Shown: positions 35,763-46,377 of the stretch, one piece after another
How the letters are laid out: each line of letters starts with the position of its first letter
Numbering within the stretch: the stretch's first letter is position 1
Origin: Pontibacter harenae
GTDB lineage: Bacteria > Bacteroidota > Bacteroidia > Cytophagales > Hymenobacteraceae
Assembly (NCBI RefSeq): GCF_020907245.1
Contig: NZ_JAJJWH010000021.1
Coordinates: 1-64,000 of the forward strand
DNA length: 64,000 nucleotides
Direction of reading: 5' to 3'
Made by a program: the position numbers and the translations under genes
Notes under the pieces: model-generated
The model's database searches: none
Told to the model about the DNA's origin: nothing
Seen by the model: only the letters and a program-made list of their open reading frames with translations

Positions 35763-36653
35763 TCACTTTCTAAACCGTTCTGCCACAACTAGCTCTTTAG
35801 TGCCGTGGGACCAGGAATAGAAACCTTGACCAGATTTAACGCCTTTGTGTCCTGCCTGCACCATGTTTACCAGCAGCGGGCATGGTGCATATTTCGGATT
35901 GCCAAACCCTTCATAAAGCACATTAAGGATAGAGAGGCAAACGTCCAGCCCAATAAAGTCGGCAAGCTGGAGCGGACCCATCGGGTGTGCCATTCCTAAT
36001 TTCATGATAGTGTCTATCTCTTCTACGCCAGCCACATCTTCGTATAAACTATAAATTGCCTCGTTTATCATCGGCATCAGAATACGGTTGGCTACAAAGC
36101 CAGGATAGTCGTTGCACTCGGTAGGTACTTTGCCTAATCGCTTCGATACCTCCATTATGCTGTTTGTTACCTCGTTTGAGGTAGAGTAGCCTCGAATAAT
36201 TTCAACCAGTTTCATCACAGGCACAGGGTTCATAAAGTGCATACCAATTACTTTGTCTGGCCTGTTTGTTACCGAGGCAATTTTTGTGATGGAGATGGAG
36301 GAGGTGTTGGAGGCAAGTATAGCTTCAGGTTTGGTAAAGCTGTCCAGGTCTTTAAATATTTTCAGCTTCAGATCTACATTTTCGGTGGCGGCCTCAACTA
36401 CCAAATCAGCGTCTTTTACGCCCTCTTGTGTACTGGTAAAGGTTGTGATGTTGCCCAATGTCTCTGCTTTCTGCTCTTCGGATAGATTGCCTTTGGCTAT
36501 AATACGGTCAAGGTTTTTAGAGATAGTTCCGAGGGCTTTCTGAAGTGCTTCTTCCGAAATATCAATCAAGGAAACTGTAAAGCCATTTTGCGCAAAAACG
36601 TGGGCTATACCGTTGCCCATCGTGCCAGAGCCAATAACTGCAATGTTTTTCAT
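35763..36653 (-). CDS. hbd: 3-hydroxyacyl-CoA (3-hydroxybutyryl-CoA) dehydrogenase
   Basis: A 296-aa NAD-dependent dehydrogenase. The Rossmann motif is IGSGTMGNGIAHVFAQNGF. The catalytic region includes SNTSSISIT and the His of MHFMNPVPVMKLVEII, and the dimer domain NDYPGFVANRILMPMINEA. It oxidises 3-hydroxyacyl-CoA to 3-oxoacyl-CoA in fatty-acid breakdown or butanoate metabolism. It is a stand-alone short-form enzyme, not a fused FadB. A single transcript is likely, since neighbours are distant or convergent. Chain-length preference is not deducible. Confidence 0.93.
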   Translation of the reverse strand: MKNIAVIGSGTMGNGIAHVFAQNGFTVSLIDISEEALQKALGTISKNLDRIIAKGNLSEEQKAETLGNITTFTSTQEGVKDADLVVEAATENVDLKLKIFKDLDSFTKPEAILASNTSSISITKIASVTNRPDKVIGMHFMNPVPVMKLVEIIRGYSTSNEVTNSIMEVSKRLGKVPTECNDYPGFVANRILMPMINEAIYSLYEDVAGVEEIDTIMKLGMAHPMGPLQLADFIGLDVCLSILNVLYEGFGNPKYAPCPLLVNMVQAGHKGVKSGQGFYSWSHGTKELVVAERFRK

Positions 36654-37101
36654 AGGAGGTTTGATTAGCTTGTTTAATAGTTAGTCTTTGTTTGTATACA
36701 AAACTAACCAAAACTACGTGGTTCTACCGAGGAATGCATGGCTTCTTTAAAAGCTTCAATTTTAATCTAGATTAGACTTGCATTAATCTTTGTCTGTAGA
36801 ATTGCTTTTTCAAAGAGCTGAAGTTGCCTCGTTTTGGGCAGTCAAATCTGATCATACCTATAATATTGAGCTTCAATAATATAATTAATTCTTTTTTTGA
36901 TTTGATGAAAATTATAATTACGGCTTTATAAGCCTCAAAACGTAAAAAAGTATGTTAATATAAATCTTTTGAAGTATATGCCCGTAAAAGTCTAACAAAA
37001 TAATACAAACGCAATTAGCTATAACAGATAAAATGAAAGATTGTTTTAATGTTAGATTTTAGCTGTTTGTAAATTAACTTAAATATAAACAAACAAATAT
37101 C
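36654..37101. other. Intergenic region, nothing recognised
   Basis: 448 bp of AT-rich DNA between the dehydrogenase and the small membrane proteins. No ORF, hairpin or consensus promoter could be supported. Confidence 0.5.
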
Positions 37102-37251
37102 ATGGGAAACTTACTTTATATTATAGCAGTAGTTTTAGTCATTTTCTGGCTAATAGGATTTCTAGGATTTCCTGACGCTGTAGGCGGAATTATTCACGTT
37201 TTGTTAGTGATAGCTGTAATAGCTGTATTGCTGCGCCTGATTAGGGGCTGA
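37102..37251 (+). CDS. Lmo0937-family small membrane protein, copy 1
   Basis: A 49-aa protein, MGNLLYIIAVVLVIFWLIGF and onward, with two hydrophobic helices joined by GFPDAVGGIIH and ending LLRLIRG. It matches the small Lmo0937/DUF5670-type membrane proteins, whose function is unknown and which are often linked to stress. A second, nearly identical copy follows 73 bp downstream. The strong conservation of protein against differing third codon bases between the copies shows that both are coding. Confidence 0.88.
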   Translation: MGNLLYIIAVVLVIFWLIGFLGFPDAVGGIIHVLLVIAVIAVLLRLIRG

Positions 37252-37324
37252 TACAACTAGAGAAGTATAAAACTGTACTTTTCTAGTGACTTGACTTAAC
37301 TTTCTAAACCTTAACAATAAAACT

Positions 37325-37474
37325 ATGGGAAACTTACTATATATAATCGCGGTAGTACTTGTTATATTTTGGCTGATCGGATTCCTTGGATTTCCTGATG
37401 CCGTTGGTGGCTTAATTCACATCTTACTTGTGATTGCCGTTATTGTGGTATTACTTCGCCTGATACGGGGCTGA
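37325..37474 (+). CDS. Lmo0937-family small membrane protein, copy 2
   Basis: A 49-aa tandem paralogue of the preceding gene. It differs by a few conservative changes (such as LIHILLVIAVIVV for IIHVLLVIAVIAV), while many codons differ synonymously. Two transmembrane helices are predicted. A perfect hairpin terminator at 37494-37529 closes the pair. Confidence 0.88.
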   Translation: MGNLLYIIAVVLVIFWLIGFLGFPDAVGGLIHILLVIAVIVVLLRLIRG

Positions 37475-37493
37475 TACTAATAATTATATAAGT

Positions 37494-37529
37494 AAAAAGG
37501 GCTGCTATACATGTATAGCAGCCCTTTTT
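37494..37529. terminator. Bidirectional terminator, 36-bp perfect palindrome
   Basis: An 18+18 perfect palindrome with AAAAAGGGCTGC on the left, followed by a T-run. It ends the small-membrane-protein pair on the plus strand and the convergent beta-barrel gene on the minus strand. Confidence 0.9.
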
Positions 37530-37548
37530 TTATGCTCTGGCTAAAGAA

Positions 37549-38232
37549 TTATCTTCTGAAAGGAATATTAACTCCTCCTCTGATTACAGGGTTATTATAT
37601 GGGTTTGCAATGTCGCTGCTGCCATTGTACAGCAAGAGCAGATCAAATGAAGCCTTTTCACTGATGCGCTGTCGGTAACCCACACCTATCAAAGGCAAGC
37701 TAAGCATTTTACGCTGCTTGTCGTAGAAACGGGTTGTTGGGTTGTAAACCAAGTACTGAGCACTTAAGGCTTCTATTTCGCCATGTGCCAAGATGGCGCC
37801 ACCACCAATTTCTATTAGCTCAACCTGCGTAAAGGCCCTGCCCCCATAATTCTGGAGACTAACACCGCCGCCACTTCTATAGTTATACACTACGCCACCG
37901 CCAAACGAAAATCTGTCGGTAACTCTGTAGCCTATAATAGGAAGTAGCGAAACATTGGTAAAGGTGCCAAACTGTAAACCTAAACTACCACCCCAATACA
38001 AGCGGTCCATCAGAGTTAACTTTTCCCTGTCAGCTGGCTCTTGCTTTACCACAACGGGCTGCGGCTGCTGCACGCGTGGCTGCCGTTGCGCAGGAGGAGC
38101 AGTGGCTGGAGGCCCTGTAGGTAAAGATTCTTTCCGCCTGACGGTGTCGGGCTCTACCTGGGCAAAAGCACTATGCCCGATAAACACAAACAGCACCAAA
38201 AACAGAAGCGTACTGCAGGAACGTTGTAGCAT
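37549..38232 (-). CDS. Secreted outer-membrane-beta-barrel-like protein, unknown
   Basis: A 227-aa protein with an Sec signal peptide (LLFLVLFVFIGHSAFAQ). A proline/glutamine-rich linker follows at about residues 38-68 (PPATAPPAQRQPRVQQPQP). The rest alternates hydrophobic and polar residues (YWGGSLGLQFGTFTNVSLLPIIGYRVTDRFSFGGGV), as in small outer-membrane barrels. The C-terminus ends in NIPFRR. No specific family is recognised. It may be a small porin-like or structural protein. It lies 35 bp downstream of the ABC-F gene on the same strand. Confidence 0.75.
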   Translation of the reverse strand: MLQRSCSTLLFLVLFVFIGHSAFAQVEPDTVRRKESLPTGPPATAPPAQRQPRVQQPQPVVVKQEPADREKLTLMDRLYWGGSLGLQFGTFTNVSLLPIIGYRVTDRFSFGGGVVYNYRSGGGVSLQNYGGRAFTQVELIEIGGGAILAHGEIEALSAQYLVYNPTTRFYDKQRKMLSLPLIGVGYRQRISEKASFDLLLLYNGSSDIANPYNNPVIRGGVNIPFRR

Positions 38233-38267
38233 ATAGATAGCTTATATGTGGTTAGGTTAAGTATCGC

Positions 38268-40236
<1,969 letters not shown>

Positions 40237-40707
40237 ATGGCATCTTCCAATATTTCTTACCAGAAGGTCTCTATAAAATATGGTGTTCTTGTAGGTATAG
40301 CACACGTCCTTTTCTTTTTGATAATGTCGTTGCTAGATCTTCTGCACATTGTAGAACTCTCATTTTTGAGCGGGATATTTTTGGTTATAGGTATCTGTGT
40401 AGCTATATCACGCTATAAGACAGCCAAAAACGGGGAAATTAATTATTTCCAGGGTTTGGCAATCGGTGCTACTACAGGAGTAGTCTCATCAACAGTTCTG
40501 GCGCTCTTCCTGGTAATTTATATTAGCGCAGTTGATTCCAGTTACTTGGCTAGCCTGCAGGCAAGTGCCTTATTCCCGCAAAGTCTTTCACTGCTATCTT
40601 TATTTGTGCTGGCTATTGTGTATGGCTCATGGCCAGGTTTCTGGTTAGCATTTATAGCCATGCAGTGGTTCAAGCGCAGAGATCCTATGTCTGAACATCT
40701 TCGCTAA
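40237..40707 (+). CDS. DUF4199-family membrane protein, copy 1
   Basis: A 156-aa protein with four predicted transmembrane helices: GVLVGIAHVLFFLIMSLL, GIFLVIGICVAIS, GATTGVVSSTVLALFLVIYI and SLLSLFVLAIVYGSWPGFWLAFIAMQW. It has the DUF4199 blocks GEINYFQGLAIGA and IAMQWFKRR. The function of the family is unknown. A paralogue follows 30 bp downstream in the same direction, so the two form an operon. Confidence 0.85.
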   Translation: MASSNISYQKVSIKYGVLVGIAHVLFFLIMSLLDLLHIVELSFLSGIFLVIGICVAISRYKTAKNGEINYFQGLAIGATTGVVSSTVLALFLVIYISAVDSSYLASLQASALFPQSLSLLSLFVLAIVYGSWPGFWLAFIAMQWFKRRDPMSEHLR

Positions 40708-40737
40708 TACTTTATTTAAACAAAAGCACCCTAAACT

Positions 40738-41193
40738 ATGGAAAAAATTGCCCTGAAGTATGGACTAATGACCGCAGCAGCGCTTATTCTATACTTTCTA
40801 TTAATGAGATTGTTAAGCCTAGCACATGTAGTGGAACTACGTTACCTAAATGCCGTGATACTGGCAATTGGTGTAGTAATGGCTTTGAAAGGATATAGAA
40901 ATCGATTAGAAGGAGGTATACCCTATTTTAAAGGAATTGGATCAGGTGTACTAACAGCAATTACTGCAACATTACTTTTTGCCGTTTTTATGCTTTTATA
41001 CGTAAAAGCACTTGACGATTCATTTGTAGATGTACTGTCGGCAGAGGAGTTATTTGGAGGTAGAGTGGAAGGCACACCTGGTATAGTGGTGTTTTCTGTG
41101 CTGATGTTGGAGGGAGTAGTGTCTGGCTTTTTCATCTCTTTTATTGCCATGCAATGGTTTAAGCGCAGAAATCATAAACTGCCAAACCAATAA
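40738..41193 (+). CDS. DUF4199-family membrane protein, copy 2
   Basis: A 151-aa paralogue of the preceding gene with the same four-helix layout and shared blocks (AHVVELRYLNAVIL, GGIPYFKGIGSG, FISFIAMQWFKRRN). Divergence is considerable, so the duplication is old. A 24-bp-stem hairpin follows. Confidence 0.85.
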   Translation: MEKIALKYGLMTAAALILYFLLMRLLSLAHVVELRYLNAVILAIGVVMALKGYRNRLEGGIPYFKGIGSGVLTAITATLLFAVFMLLYVKALDDSFVDVLSAEELFGGRVEGTPGIVVFSVLMLEGVVSGFFISFIAMQWFKRRNHKLPNQ

Positions 41194-41215
41194 TTTTAAT
41201 AAGCCATTTTAACCC

Positions 41216-41266
41216 TTGCACAAAGAAGCCCGCTGTTAAAACTTAACAGCGGGCTTCTTTGTGCAA
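41216..41266. terminator. Bidirectional terminator, 24-bp perfect stem
   Basis: The arm at 41216-41239 is the exact reverse complement of 41243-41266, with a three-base loop. The core is GAAGCCCGCTGTTAA and the arms are extended outward. It lies between the convergent DUF4199 pair and the 76-aa gene and should serve both. The stem is unusually long. Confidence 0.9.
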
Positions 41267-41281
41267 GGTGCTAATTAACGC

Positions 41282-41512
41282 TTAGTTGACAATAGCGTCA
41301 GGGCGTTGTATAATTTGCACCACTACTTCATGCAGATCGCCCTCCTGGTCTTCTAGTTTGAAGATAACCATCGGGTTATCCGCGTCGTGTATCGATTCTA
41401 TATTAACTACTTTGCCGCCTTCTATACGACTTTCTAGTTGTGGTGTAAGATCTTTAAATGCTTTTGCAAAATTTACTTCTAATGGACTTGGATTGTAGTT
41501 AGTTGTTCTCAT
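41282..41512 (-). CDS. Small 76-aa conserved-looking protein, unknown
   Basis: An acidic 76-aa protein (MRTTNYNPSPLEVNFAKAFK...) with amphipathic segments ending VVVQIIQRPDAIVN. No membrane segment or known motif is present. It sits between a terminator on its 3' side and a long AT-rich gap on its 5' side, so it is a single transcript. Coding potential is supported by balanced composition and by the terminator fit. Confidence 0.65.
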   Translation of the reverse strand: MRTTNYNPSPLEVNFAKAFKDLTPQLESRIEGGKVVNIESIHDADNPMVIFKLEDQEGDLHEVVVQIIQRPDAIVN

Positions 41513-41850
41513 TATTCTAAGGTAAGTGGCAAAACCACAGCATAAGGGAGTCTTGCAGTTTTACTTGTAAAATACTATTCGTATGCTGCTATTTAGTTAT
41601 ACCTCTGGAACAAGCTATTGTTGCGATAGCAGTTCTATTTAAATATATTACATCTAATATTTTCAAACAATATTAGAAGGATACCATTAGGTGTAACTAT
41701 ATAGTTTTCAGGGCATATTTATAAAGTATAAAAAAATATGTACTGCAAAAGCTAACTAACTAACGGTAAATCCGTTTGAATGGTAACACAGGCCGAAGCT
41801 TATTACAAAGCTAGAAGAGAGGCTTATTAAAAATCTTATTTATTTTTCAG
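41513..41850. other. Intergenic region with one weak hairpin
   Basis: 338 bp between divergent genes. A nine-base stem, TCTAATATT (41653-41661) and AATATTAGA (41669-41677), is the only structure noted. No ORF was seen. Confidence 0.45.
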
Positions 41851-42246
41851 ATGAAACCACTATTACTGTTATGCACTGTCTTTTTTGTGGCATTTGAATG
41901 CCAGGCGCAAATACAATCTGTTACAGATGATAATTTAGATAAAAAAGTTTTAGCTGTTAATCTTTCTGGTTCTGATATGCTTACAGTTGAAATGAGGCAG
42001 GAACTTTTGCTTAATGCAGAGCAGTATGCCCAGGTGGAGCAACTGAACAAAGATAGGTTTAAGCTTTTGCAGGATGCAGAAAGCAAATATGCTCATAATC
42101 CAGAGATGCTTTCCCTCGCGAAGCAAGCAGTTACTACTAAGTGCGATAAAGCCTTAGAAAGTGTGTTGTCGGAGCCTCAATTAAGATCTTTTCTAGAGCT
42201 TACTGGTAGGCAAGATTTGCTTTTGATGAGCGAAATCGGCAAATAA
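41851..42246 (+). CDS. Small secreted protein, unknown
   Basis: A 131-aa protein with a signal peptide (MKPLLLLCTVFFVAFECQAQ) and a helical remainder rich in Leu, Glu and Gln (LLLNAEQYAQVEQLNKDRFKLL). The layout is like small periplasmic helical proteins of the Spy/LTXXQ kind, but the diagnostic repeats are not clear. Its 3' end faces the convergent lipoprotein gene at 42277. Confidence 0.65.
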   Translation: MKPLLLLCTVFFVAFECQAQIQSVTDDNLDKKVLAVNLSGSDMLTVEMRQELLLNAEQYAQVEQLNKDRFKLLQDAESKYAHNPEMLSLAKQAVTTKCDKALESVLSEPQLRSFLELTGRQDLLLMSEIGK

Positions 42247-42276
42247 ATTTCACTCTCTTAAAAGCGTCTCAATTTC

Positions 42277-42675
42277 TTATCTATTTTCTCTTCTTAAAGG
42301 CTGTGCATAAGTTACCTCGTTTACCTTGTAAGTGGCATTAAGGCGTACCTGTAGGCGATTAGCCTCAGAGAGCTGGTCTTTTTGATTGCAATGGCTACCT
42401 GGCTCCAGGTAGTAAATAAATACTCGCTGCCCTCTCGACATAAGCTCTTCGCTATCGGGTTTACCAAGTATATCTTTTATATCCTGCTCTTTTTTGCCGT
42501 ACAGTTGCTTTCTAATGCTATCTATTTGGCTAATCATTTCTTTCCTGATTCCGTTGCAGGCATATCTGTCATTCTTCCATTGCTGGCTGTCGAAGCCTTC
42601 AATTTGAGCAGGCTCAGAACAGGAGGTTATCAGCGCGAAAGCAGACAATAAGTATAGCGAAGTCTTTTTAAGCAT
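42277..42675 (-). CDS. BamE/SmpA-like small lipoprotein
   Basis: A 132-aa lipoprotein with lipobox LITSC (Cys19). The segment GKKEQDIKDILGKPDSEELMSRGQRVFIYYL resembles the BamE/SmpA fold, in which such proteins support outer-membrane assembly. The preceding YACNGIRKEMI and the later HCNQKD carry cysteines that could pair. Similarity is limited to the fold pattern, so the role is tentative. Confidence 0.65.
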   Translation of the reverse strand: MLKKTSLYLLSAFALITSCSEPAQIEGFDSQQWKNDRYACNGIRKEMISQIDSIRKQLYGKKEQDIKDILGKPDSEELMSRGQRVFIYYLEPGSHCNQKDQLSEANRLQVRLNATYKVNEVTYAQPLRRENR

Positions 42676-42932
42676 ATTTCTAAATGAAACAACTAAGGTA
42701 GTATGTATCTCTAGAAATTTCTAATTACGAAATTAATTTTAAAACTTGTCATAGGCCGTAAATAGCATAATTGTACTTTAATGTAGCGGATGTTTGTTCA
42801 ATGCTTGTATTATTAGAAGTATAGAGGTATTTTCGTTTTAGTGATAGCATATAAACTTAAGCTGCGTAGGAACGATTTGTGCTAATATGCCTGTTGTTTC
42901 TGTAGACAGCGAAGACAGAAGCTTAGAGACTT

Positions 42933-43754
42933 ATGCAGAAACTAATATTAACCGCCTTCATGTTTGGCCTTCTTTCTTTTACAGGCCCAGGCACCGATAA
43001 TAACTTACCCTCTCCTTTACCCGAGGTAGAGATTGTAAGCGCAAGCACCCTTAACAATAATACCTCGTTAACTTTCGAGGAAAAACAGTTAGCCTTTGAA
43101 GCACATATCCAGGGCATTTACGAACAAGCTGGCTTAAGCAAGAAGGGCCTGTCGTACGATGTGTTCAGTAAAGCAATGGCTGGTTTTCAGAATATGAAGA
43201 AGAAGGGGCTTGTATCCTCTTCTAAATCTGTCATTAGTGTGATAGATTTCTCAAAATCAAGCAGAGTAAAAAGGCTTTGGATTGTTGATGTAAAAGCAAA
43301 GAAGCTGCTGTTCAACTCTTTGGTAGCGCACGGAAAAAATACAGGACAGGATAAAGCTGTAAATTTTTCTAATGTACCGAACTCCAACATGAGCAGCATG
43401 GGCTTTTACATCACCGATAGAACCTATTATGGAAAACACGGCCTCTCGTTAAAACTTTCTGGAGTAGACGGCAATTATAATTCCAATGCTATGAGCCGTG
43501 CTATTGTAGTGCATGGAGCTGATTATGTGAGCGAGGCTTTTGTAAAGCAGTATGGCCGCTTGGGCAGAAGCCTTGGTTGCCCAGCTATACCACAGGACGT
43601 ATCTAAAGCGATAATCGAAAATATAAAAGATAAATCATTGCTGTACATTCATACAGCTGATAAGACTTATAAATCTTCATTTCTAGATGAAGTTAGTGCT
43701 GTAGAAAGCTTTGCATTGGAGATGCCAAAAAATGTTAATCAGATGAATATCTGA
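42933..43754 (+). CDS. L,D-transpeptidase-like murein protein (YkuD_2 family)
   Basis: A 273-aa secreted protein with an N-terminal signal (LILTAFMFGLLSFTGPG). The catalytic domain is at about 85-245. It has VISVIDFSKSSRVKRLWIVD, then the His of AIVVHGADYVSE, and the nucleophile Cys in GRSLGCPAI. This HxxAD and SxGCP pattern is that of YkuD_2. The family is linked to peptidoglycan cross-linking or remodelling in the periplasm, and the substrate is not known. It is followed by a 27-bp-stem terminator shared with the convergent gene. Confidence 0.9.
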   Translation: MQKLILTAFMFGLLSFTGPGTDNNLPSPLPEVEIVSASTLNNNTSLTFEEKQLAFEAHIQGIYEQAGLSKKGLSYDVFSKAMAGFQNMKKKGLVSSSKSVISVIDFSKSSRVKRLWIVDVKAKKLLFNSLVAHGKNTGQDKAVNFSNVPNSNMSSMGFYITDRTYYGKHGLSLKLSGVDGNYNSNAMSRAIVVHGADYVSEAFVKQYGRLGRSLGCPAIPQDVSKAIIENIKDKSLLYIHTADKTYKSSFLDEVSAVESFALEMPKNVNQMNI

Positions 43755-43785
43755 AGACGTTGCTGATACATTTTTAAGAGTATCA

Positions 43786-43844
43786 ACAGAAAAGCAAAAA
43801 GGCCTGCTGCGTTATTTACGCAGCAGGCCTTTTTGCTTTTCTGT
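43786..43844. terminator. Bidirectional terminator, 27-bp perfect stem
   Basis: The arm at 43786-43812 is the exact reverse complement of 43818-43844, with loop TATTT. The inner stem is AAAGGCCTGCTGCGT. It separates the convergent YkuD_2 gene and the 65-aa gene. It is among the longest perfect stems in the window. Confidence 0.9.
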
Positions 43845-43857
43845 ACTTATAATTTAT

Positions 43858-44055
43858 TTAAACATGATCTCTTGTGGATTTCACCAGGCTTATACCCGAG
43901 AAAAAGAAGATAAGCCCGATCACGAAGGGTACCACTGAGGTATATTTCCCTACCACGCCACCGTCGCCGCCCATCATAAAAGCGTAAGCAGCCCAGATAA
44001 GACCTATGATACCCAGTGTGGTAAGTATAGCTCCGAACGTTTTTTTCATATTCAT
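43858..44055 (-). CDS. Small two-helix membrane protein, unknown
   Basis: A 65-aa protein (or 63 aa from the second Met) with two predicted transmembrane helices: FGAILTTLGIIGLIWAAYAFM and VVPFVIGLIFFFSGISLV. A glycine-rich loop (GGDGGVVGKY) joins them. Similar short proteins are common in Bacteroidota, but no function is known. Confidence 0.75.
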   Translation of the reverse strand: MNMKKTFGAILTTLGIIGLIWAAYAFMMGGDGGVVGKYTSVVPFVIGLIFFFSGISLVKSTRDHV

Positions 44056-44460
44056 CAGAATTGTTTTATGTCATAATTCAAACTGCTATAAAAGCTAATG
44101 ATATTACGAAAATCCAATAGAATGGTCTTGTTTTGTAGAGGTAAATTAAATAAGTTATAGTTGGTGTTGCTAAAGAACTGTGCAATTCTGTTATCAGGAG
44201 TAGGGGCAGTTTCTGAATGCTTTATATTATGTTAGTTAAGAGTAACCACAGCTATTGCTGCAGCGTTTGCGAGTATGACTGACTTTAAACTTGTTGCTGA
44301 GGTAATTAAATTACATCTTAATCATCTTTGAGTTTGAACGCTTAGCTGAAGCGCAAAATGGTTGTTGTTAACGCTAATGAACAGCTCTAGAAGTCAGCAG
44401 ATAGGTATATGCTGTAACTGCCTTTAACATTTCTAATTTAACGAAGCTTTTTCTGGTAAA
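44056..44460. other. Intergenic region, nothing recognised
   Basis: 405 bp between divergent genes. No ORF, long hairpin or clear promoter was seen. Confidence 0.5.
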
Positions 44461-45270
44461 ATGGGAGCTATAATAAGATTTATTGTGGGGCTACTGATAG
44501 CTGCAGTCTCACTGCTAACTTACTGGTGTAGTACAGAAGAGAATGAATTTACAGGCGAAAAGCAGCATGTAGATATAACGGTAGAGCAGGAAATTGCTCT
44601 TGGCCTACAAGCTGCGCCAGAAATGGCTGCCCAGTATGGAGGCATTACTTCTGACAGAGAAACAGCAAACATGGTGAAAGAGGTGGGGCAACGCCTGGTA
44701 AACAGAACAAATGTAGATGATTCACCTTATGAGTTTAATTTCCATCTGCTGGCCGATGAACAGACGGTAAATGCGTTTGCTTTGCCTGGAGGACAAATTT
44801 TCATAACCTTAGGTTTGCTCAGGCGGCTTGAAACAGAAGCGCAGCTAGCGGGGGTGTTAGGCCACGAGATTGGGCACGTGGTGGCAAGGCACTCTGCAGA
44901 GCAGTTAGCAAAAGCCAAGCTTACACAAGGGCTTTCTGGTGCAGCAGCCATTGCTACTTACGACCCTGATAACCCAGCGAGCCAGTCTGGTGCAGTTGTG
45001 GCTGCTATGGTCGGGAAGTTACTGAACATGCGCTATGGGCGGCAGGATGAGCTGGAGTCTGATAGGCTGGCTGTGCGGCTAACTGGTGAATCAGGCTATG
45101 ATCCTCGGGCCATGATAGAGGTGATGCGAATTTTGGAAGAGGCTGGTGGAGGAGCAAGAGGGCCAGAGTTTACACAAACACATCCCAATCCTGGCAACAG
45201 AATAGCCGAAATTCAGGCTGCCATAGAAAGTGAATACCCGCAAGGCCTGCCTACAGACCTAACGCAGTAA
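44461..45270 (+). CDS. M48-family metalloprotease
   Basis: A 269-aa zinc protease with one N-terminal hydrophobic segment (FIVGLLIAAVSLLTYWC) that ends in a cysteine and could be a lipobox-like anchor. Active-site motif HEIGH lies in VLGHEIGHVVARHSAEQLAK, and the third ligand Glu in DELESDRLAVRLTGESGYDP. The core pattern QTVNAFALPGGQIFITLGLL matches BepA/Loi-type peptidases that work in the periplasm on outer-membrane proteins. A second M48 gene is at 50918. The two are not adjacent. Confidence 0.92.
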   Translation: MGAIIRFIVGLLIAAVSLLTYWCSTEENEFTGEKQHVDITVEQEIALGLQAAPEMAAQYGGITSDRETANMVKEVGQRLVNRTNVDDSPYEFNFHLLADEQTVNAFALPGGQIFITLGLLRRLETEAQLAGVLGHEIGHVVARHSAEQLAKAKLTQGLSGAAAIATYDPDNPASQSGAVVAAMVGKLLNMRYGRQDELESDRLAVRLTGESGYDPRAMIEVMRILEEAGGGARGPEFTQTHPNPGNRIAEIQAAIESEYPQGLPTDLTQ

Positions 45271-45433
45271 TTAAATTTGATATCTTTTTCATTTAAAGGA
45301 GCAGCGAAAATTGGCTGTGTCATAACTGCGCCTTACAAAATTTGCTTTGCATTTCTATATAAGTCTTTCATACACTTTTATTTATTTTGCTCGTAACAAA
45401 ACTTCGAACGCATAGCAGCAACAGCACCCAAAT

Positions 45434-46342
45434 ATGAACGATGAGCCAAGCATCCGACATCTCCTTTTCGTCATCAATCCTATAGCTGGAGACATAGACA
45501 AAGAAGAGCTTGAAGATAGTATAGCTGAAGTGTGTAGTAGCTGTGGCATCTCTTATGAGGTGTATAAAACCACAGGGAAAAACGATAAAGAGGTACTTCA
45601 GGCAAAGCTCAAGCAAACCAGGTTTGATGGTGTATTTGCGGTGGGTGGTGACGGTACTGTAAACCTAGTTGCCTCGTTGCTGCTGAAAACAGATATACCC
45701 ATGGGCATAATTCCATTGGGTTCAGGAAACGGGCTTTCAAAGGATTTAGGTATTCCACAGGATGTTGAGGAAGCGCTTGATTTAATGTTTCGCCATGAAG
45801 TGCAACGCATAGATACATTGGAGCTAAACGGTGTTCCGTCGATACACTTAAGTGACATAGGGTTTAATGCTCTGGTGGTAAAGCGTTTTTGTGAAGGCGA
45901 AAGACGCGGCCCTGGTGCCTATGCCTGGATTGCATTGCAGGAATATCTTAATTATGTGCCCAAGCGCTACCGTATAGAAACGGATGTAGAGACCTATGAA
46001 GGTGAAGCCTTTATGGTGACCATTGCTAATGCGAACGCCTTTGGTAGTAACGCGGCTATAAATCCTAAGGGAATAGTGAACGACGGTAAGTTTGAAATTT
46101 GTCTGATTGAGCCATTTCCGAAGGCGGCTGCAATTGGTATCATGATCAAGCTGTATACCGACAGCATAGATGAATCTGTTTATACCCGCAGATTAATCTG
46201 TAAGCAGGCAACTATTTACAACCTGGACAACGAAGTAGTGCACGTGGATGGTGAACCTATAGACACAGCACAAGAAATAAAAGTGGTGATGCACACCCAA
46301 AGCCTCAAAGTTTTCTTACCTGTTCCAGATGAGGAGGAGTAA
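45434..46342 (+). CDS. Diacylglycerol/lipid kinase (YegS/BmrU family)
   Basis: A 302-aa kinase with the diacylglycerol kinase catalytic fold. The nucleotide-binding GGDGT is in FAVGGDGTVNLVASLL, followed by IIPLGSGNGLSKDLGI. The C-terminal lobe has AANPKG-like AAINPKGIVNDGKFEIC and VHVDGEPI. It phosphorylates a membrane lipid on the cytoplasmic side. The substrate, whether diacylglycerol or another lipid, is not decided. It stands alone and converges with the phosphoesterase at 46378. Confidence 0.92.
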   Translation: MNDEPSIRHLLFVINPIAGDIDKEELEDSIAEVCSSCGISYEVYKTTGKNDKEVLQAKLKQTRFDGVFAVGGDGTVNLVASLLLKTDIPMGIIPLGSGNGLSKDLGIPQDVEEALDLMFRHEVQRIDTLELNGVPSIHLSDIGFNALVVKRFCEGERRGPGAYAWIALQEYLNYVPKRYRIETDVETYEGEAFMVTIANANAFGSNAAINPKGIVNDGKFEICLIEPFPKAAAIGIMIKLYTDSIDESVYTRRLICKQATIYNLDNEVVHVDGEPIDTAQEIKVVMHTQSLKVFLPVPDEEE

Positions 46343-46377
46343 TCATAGTTCTGAGTTAACTGTTTGAGAAGACTCCA

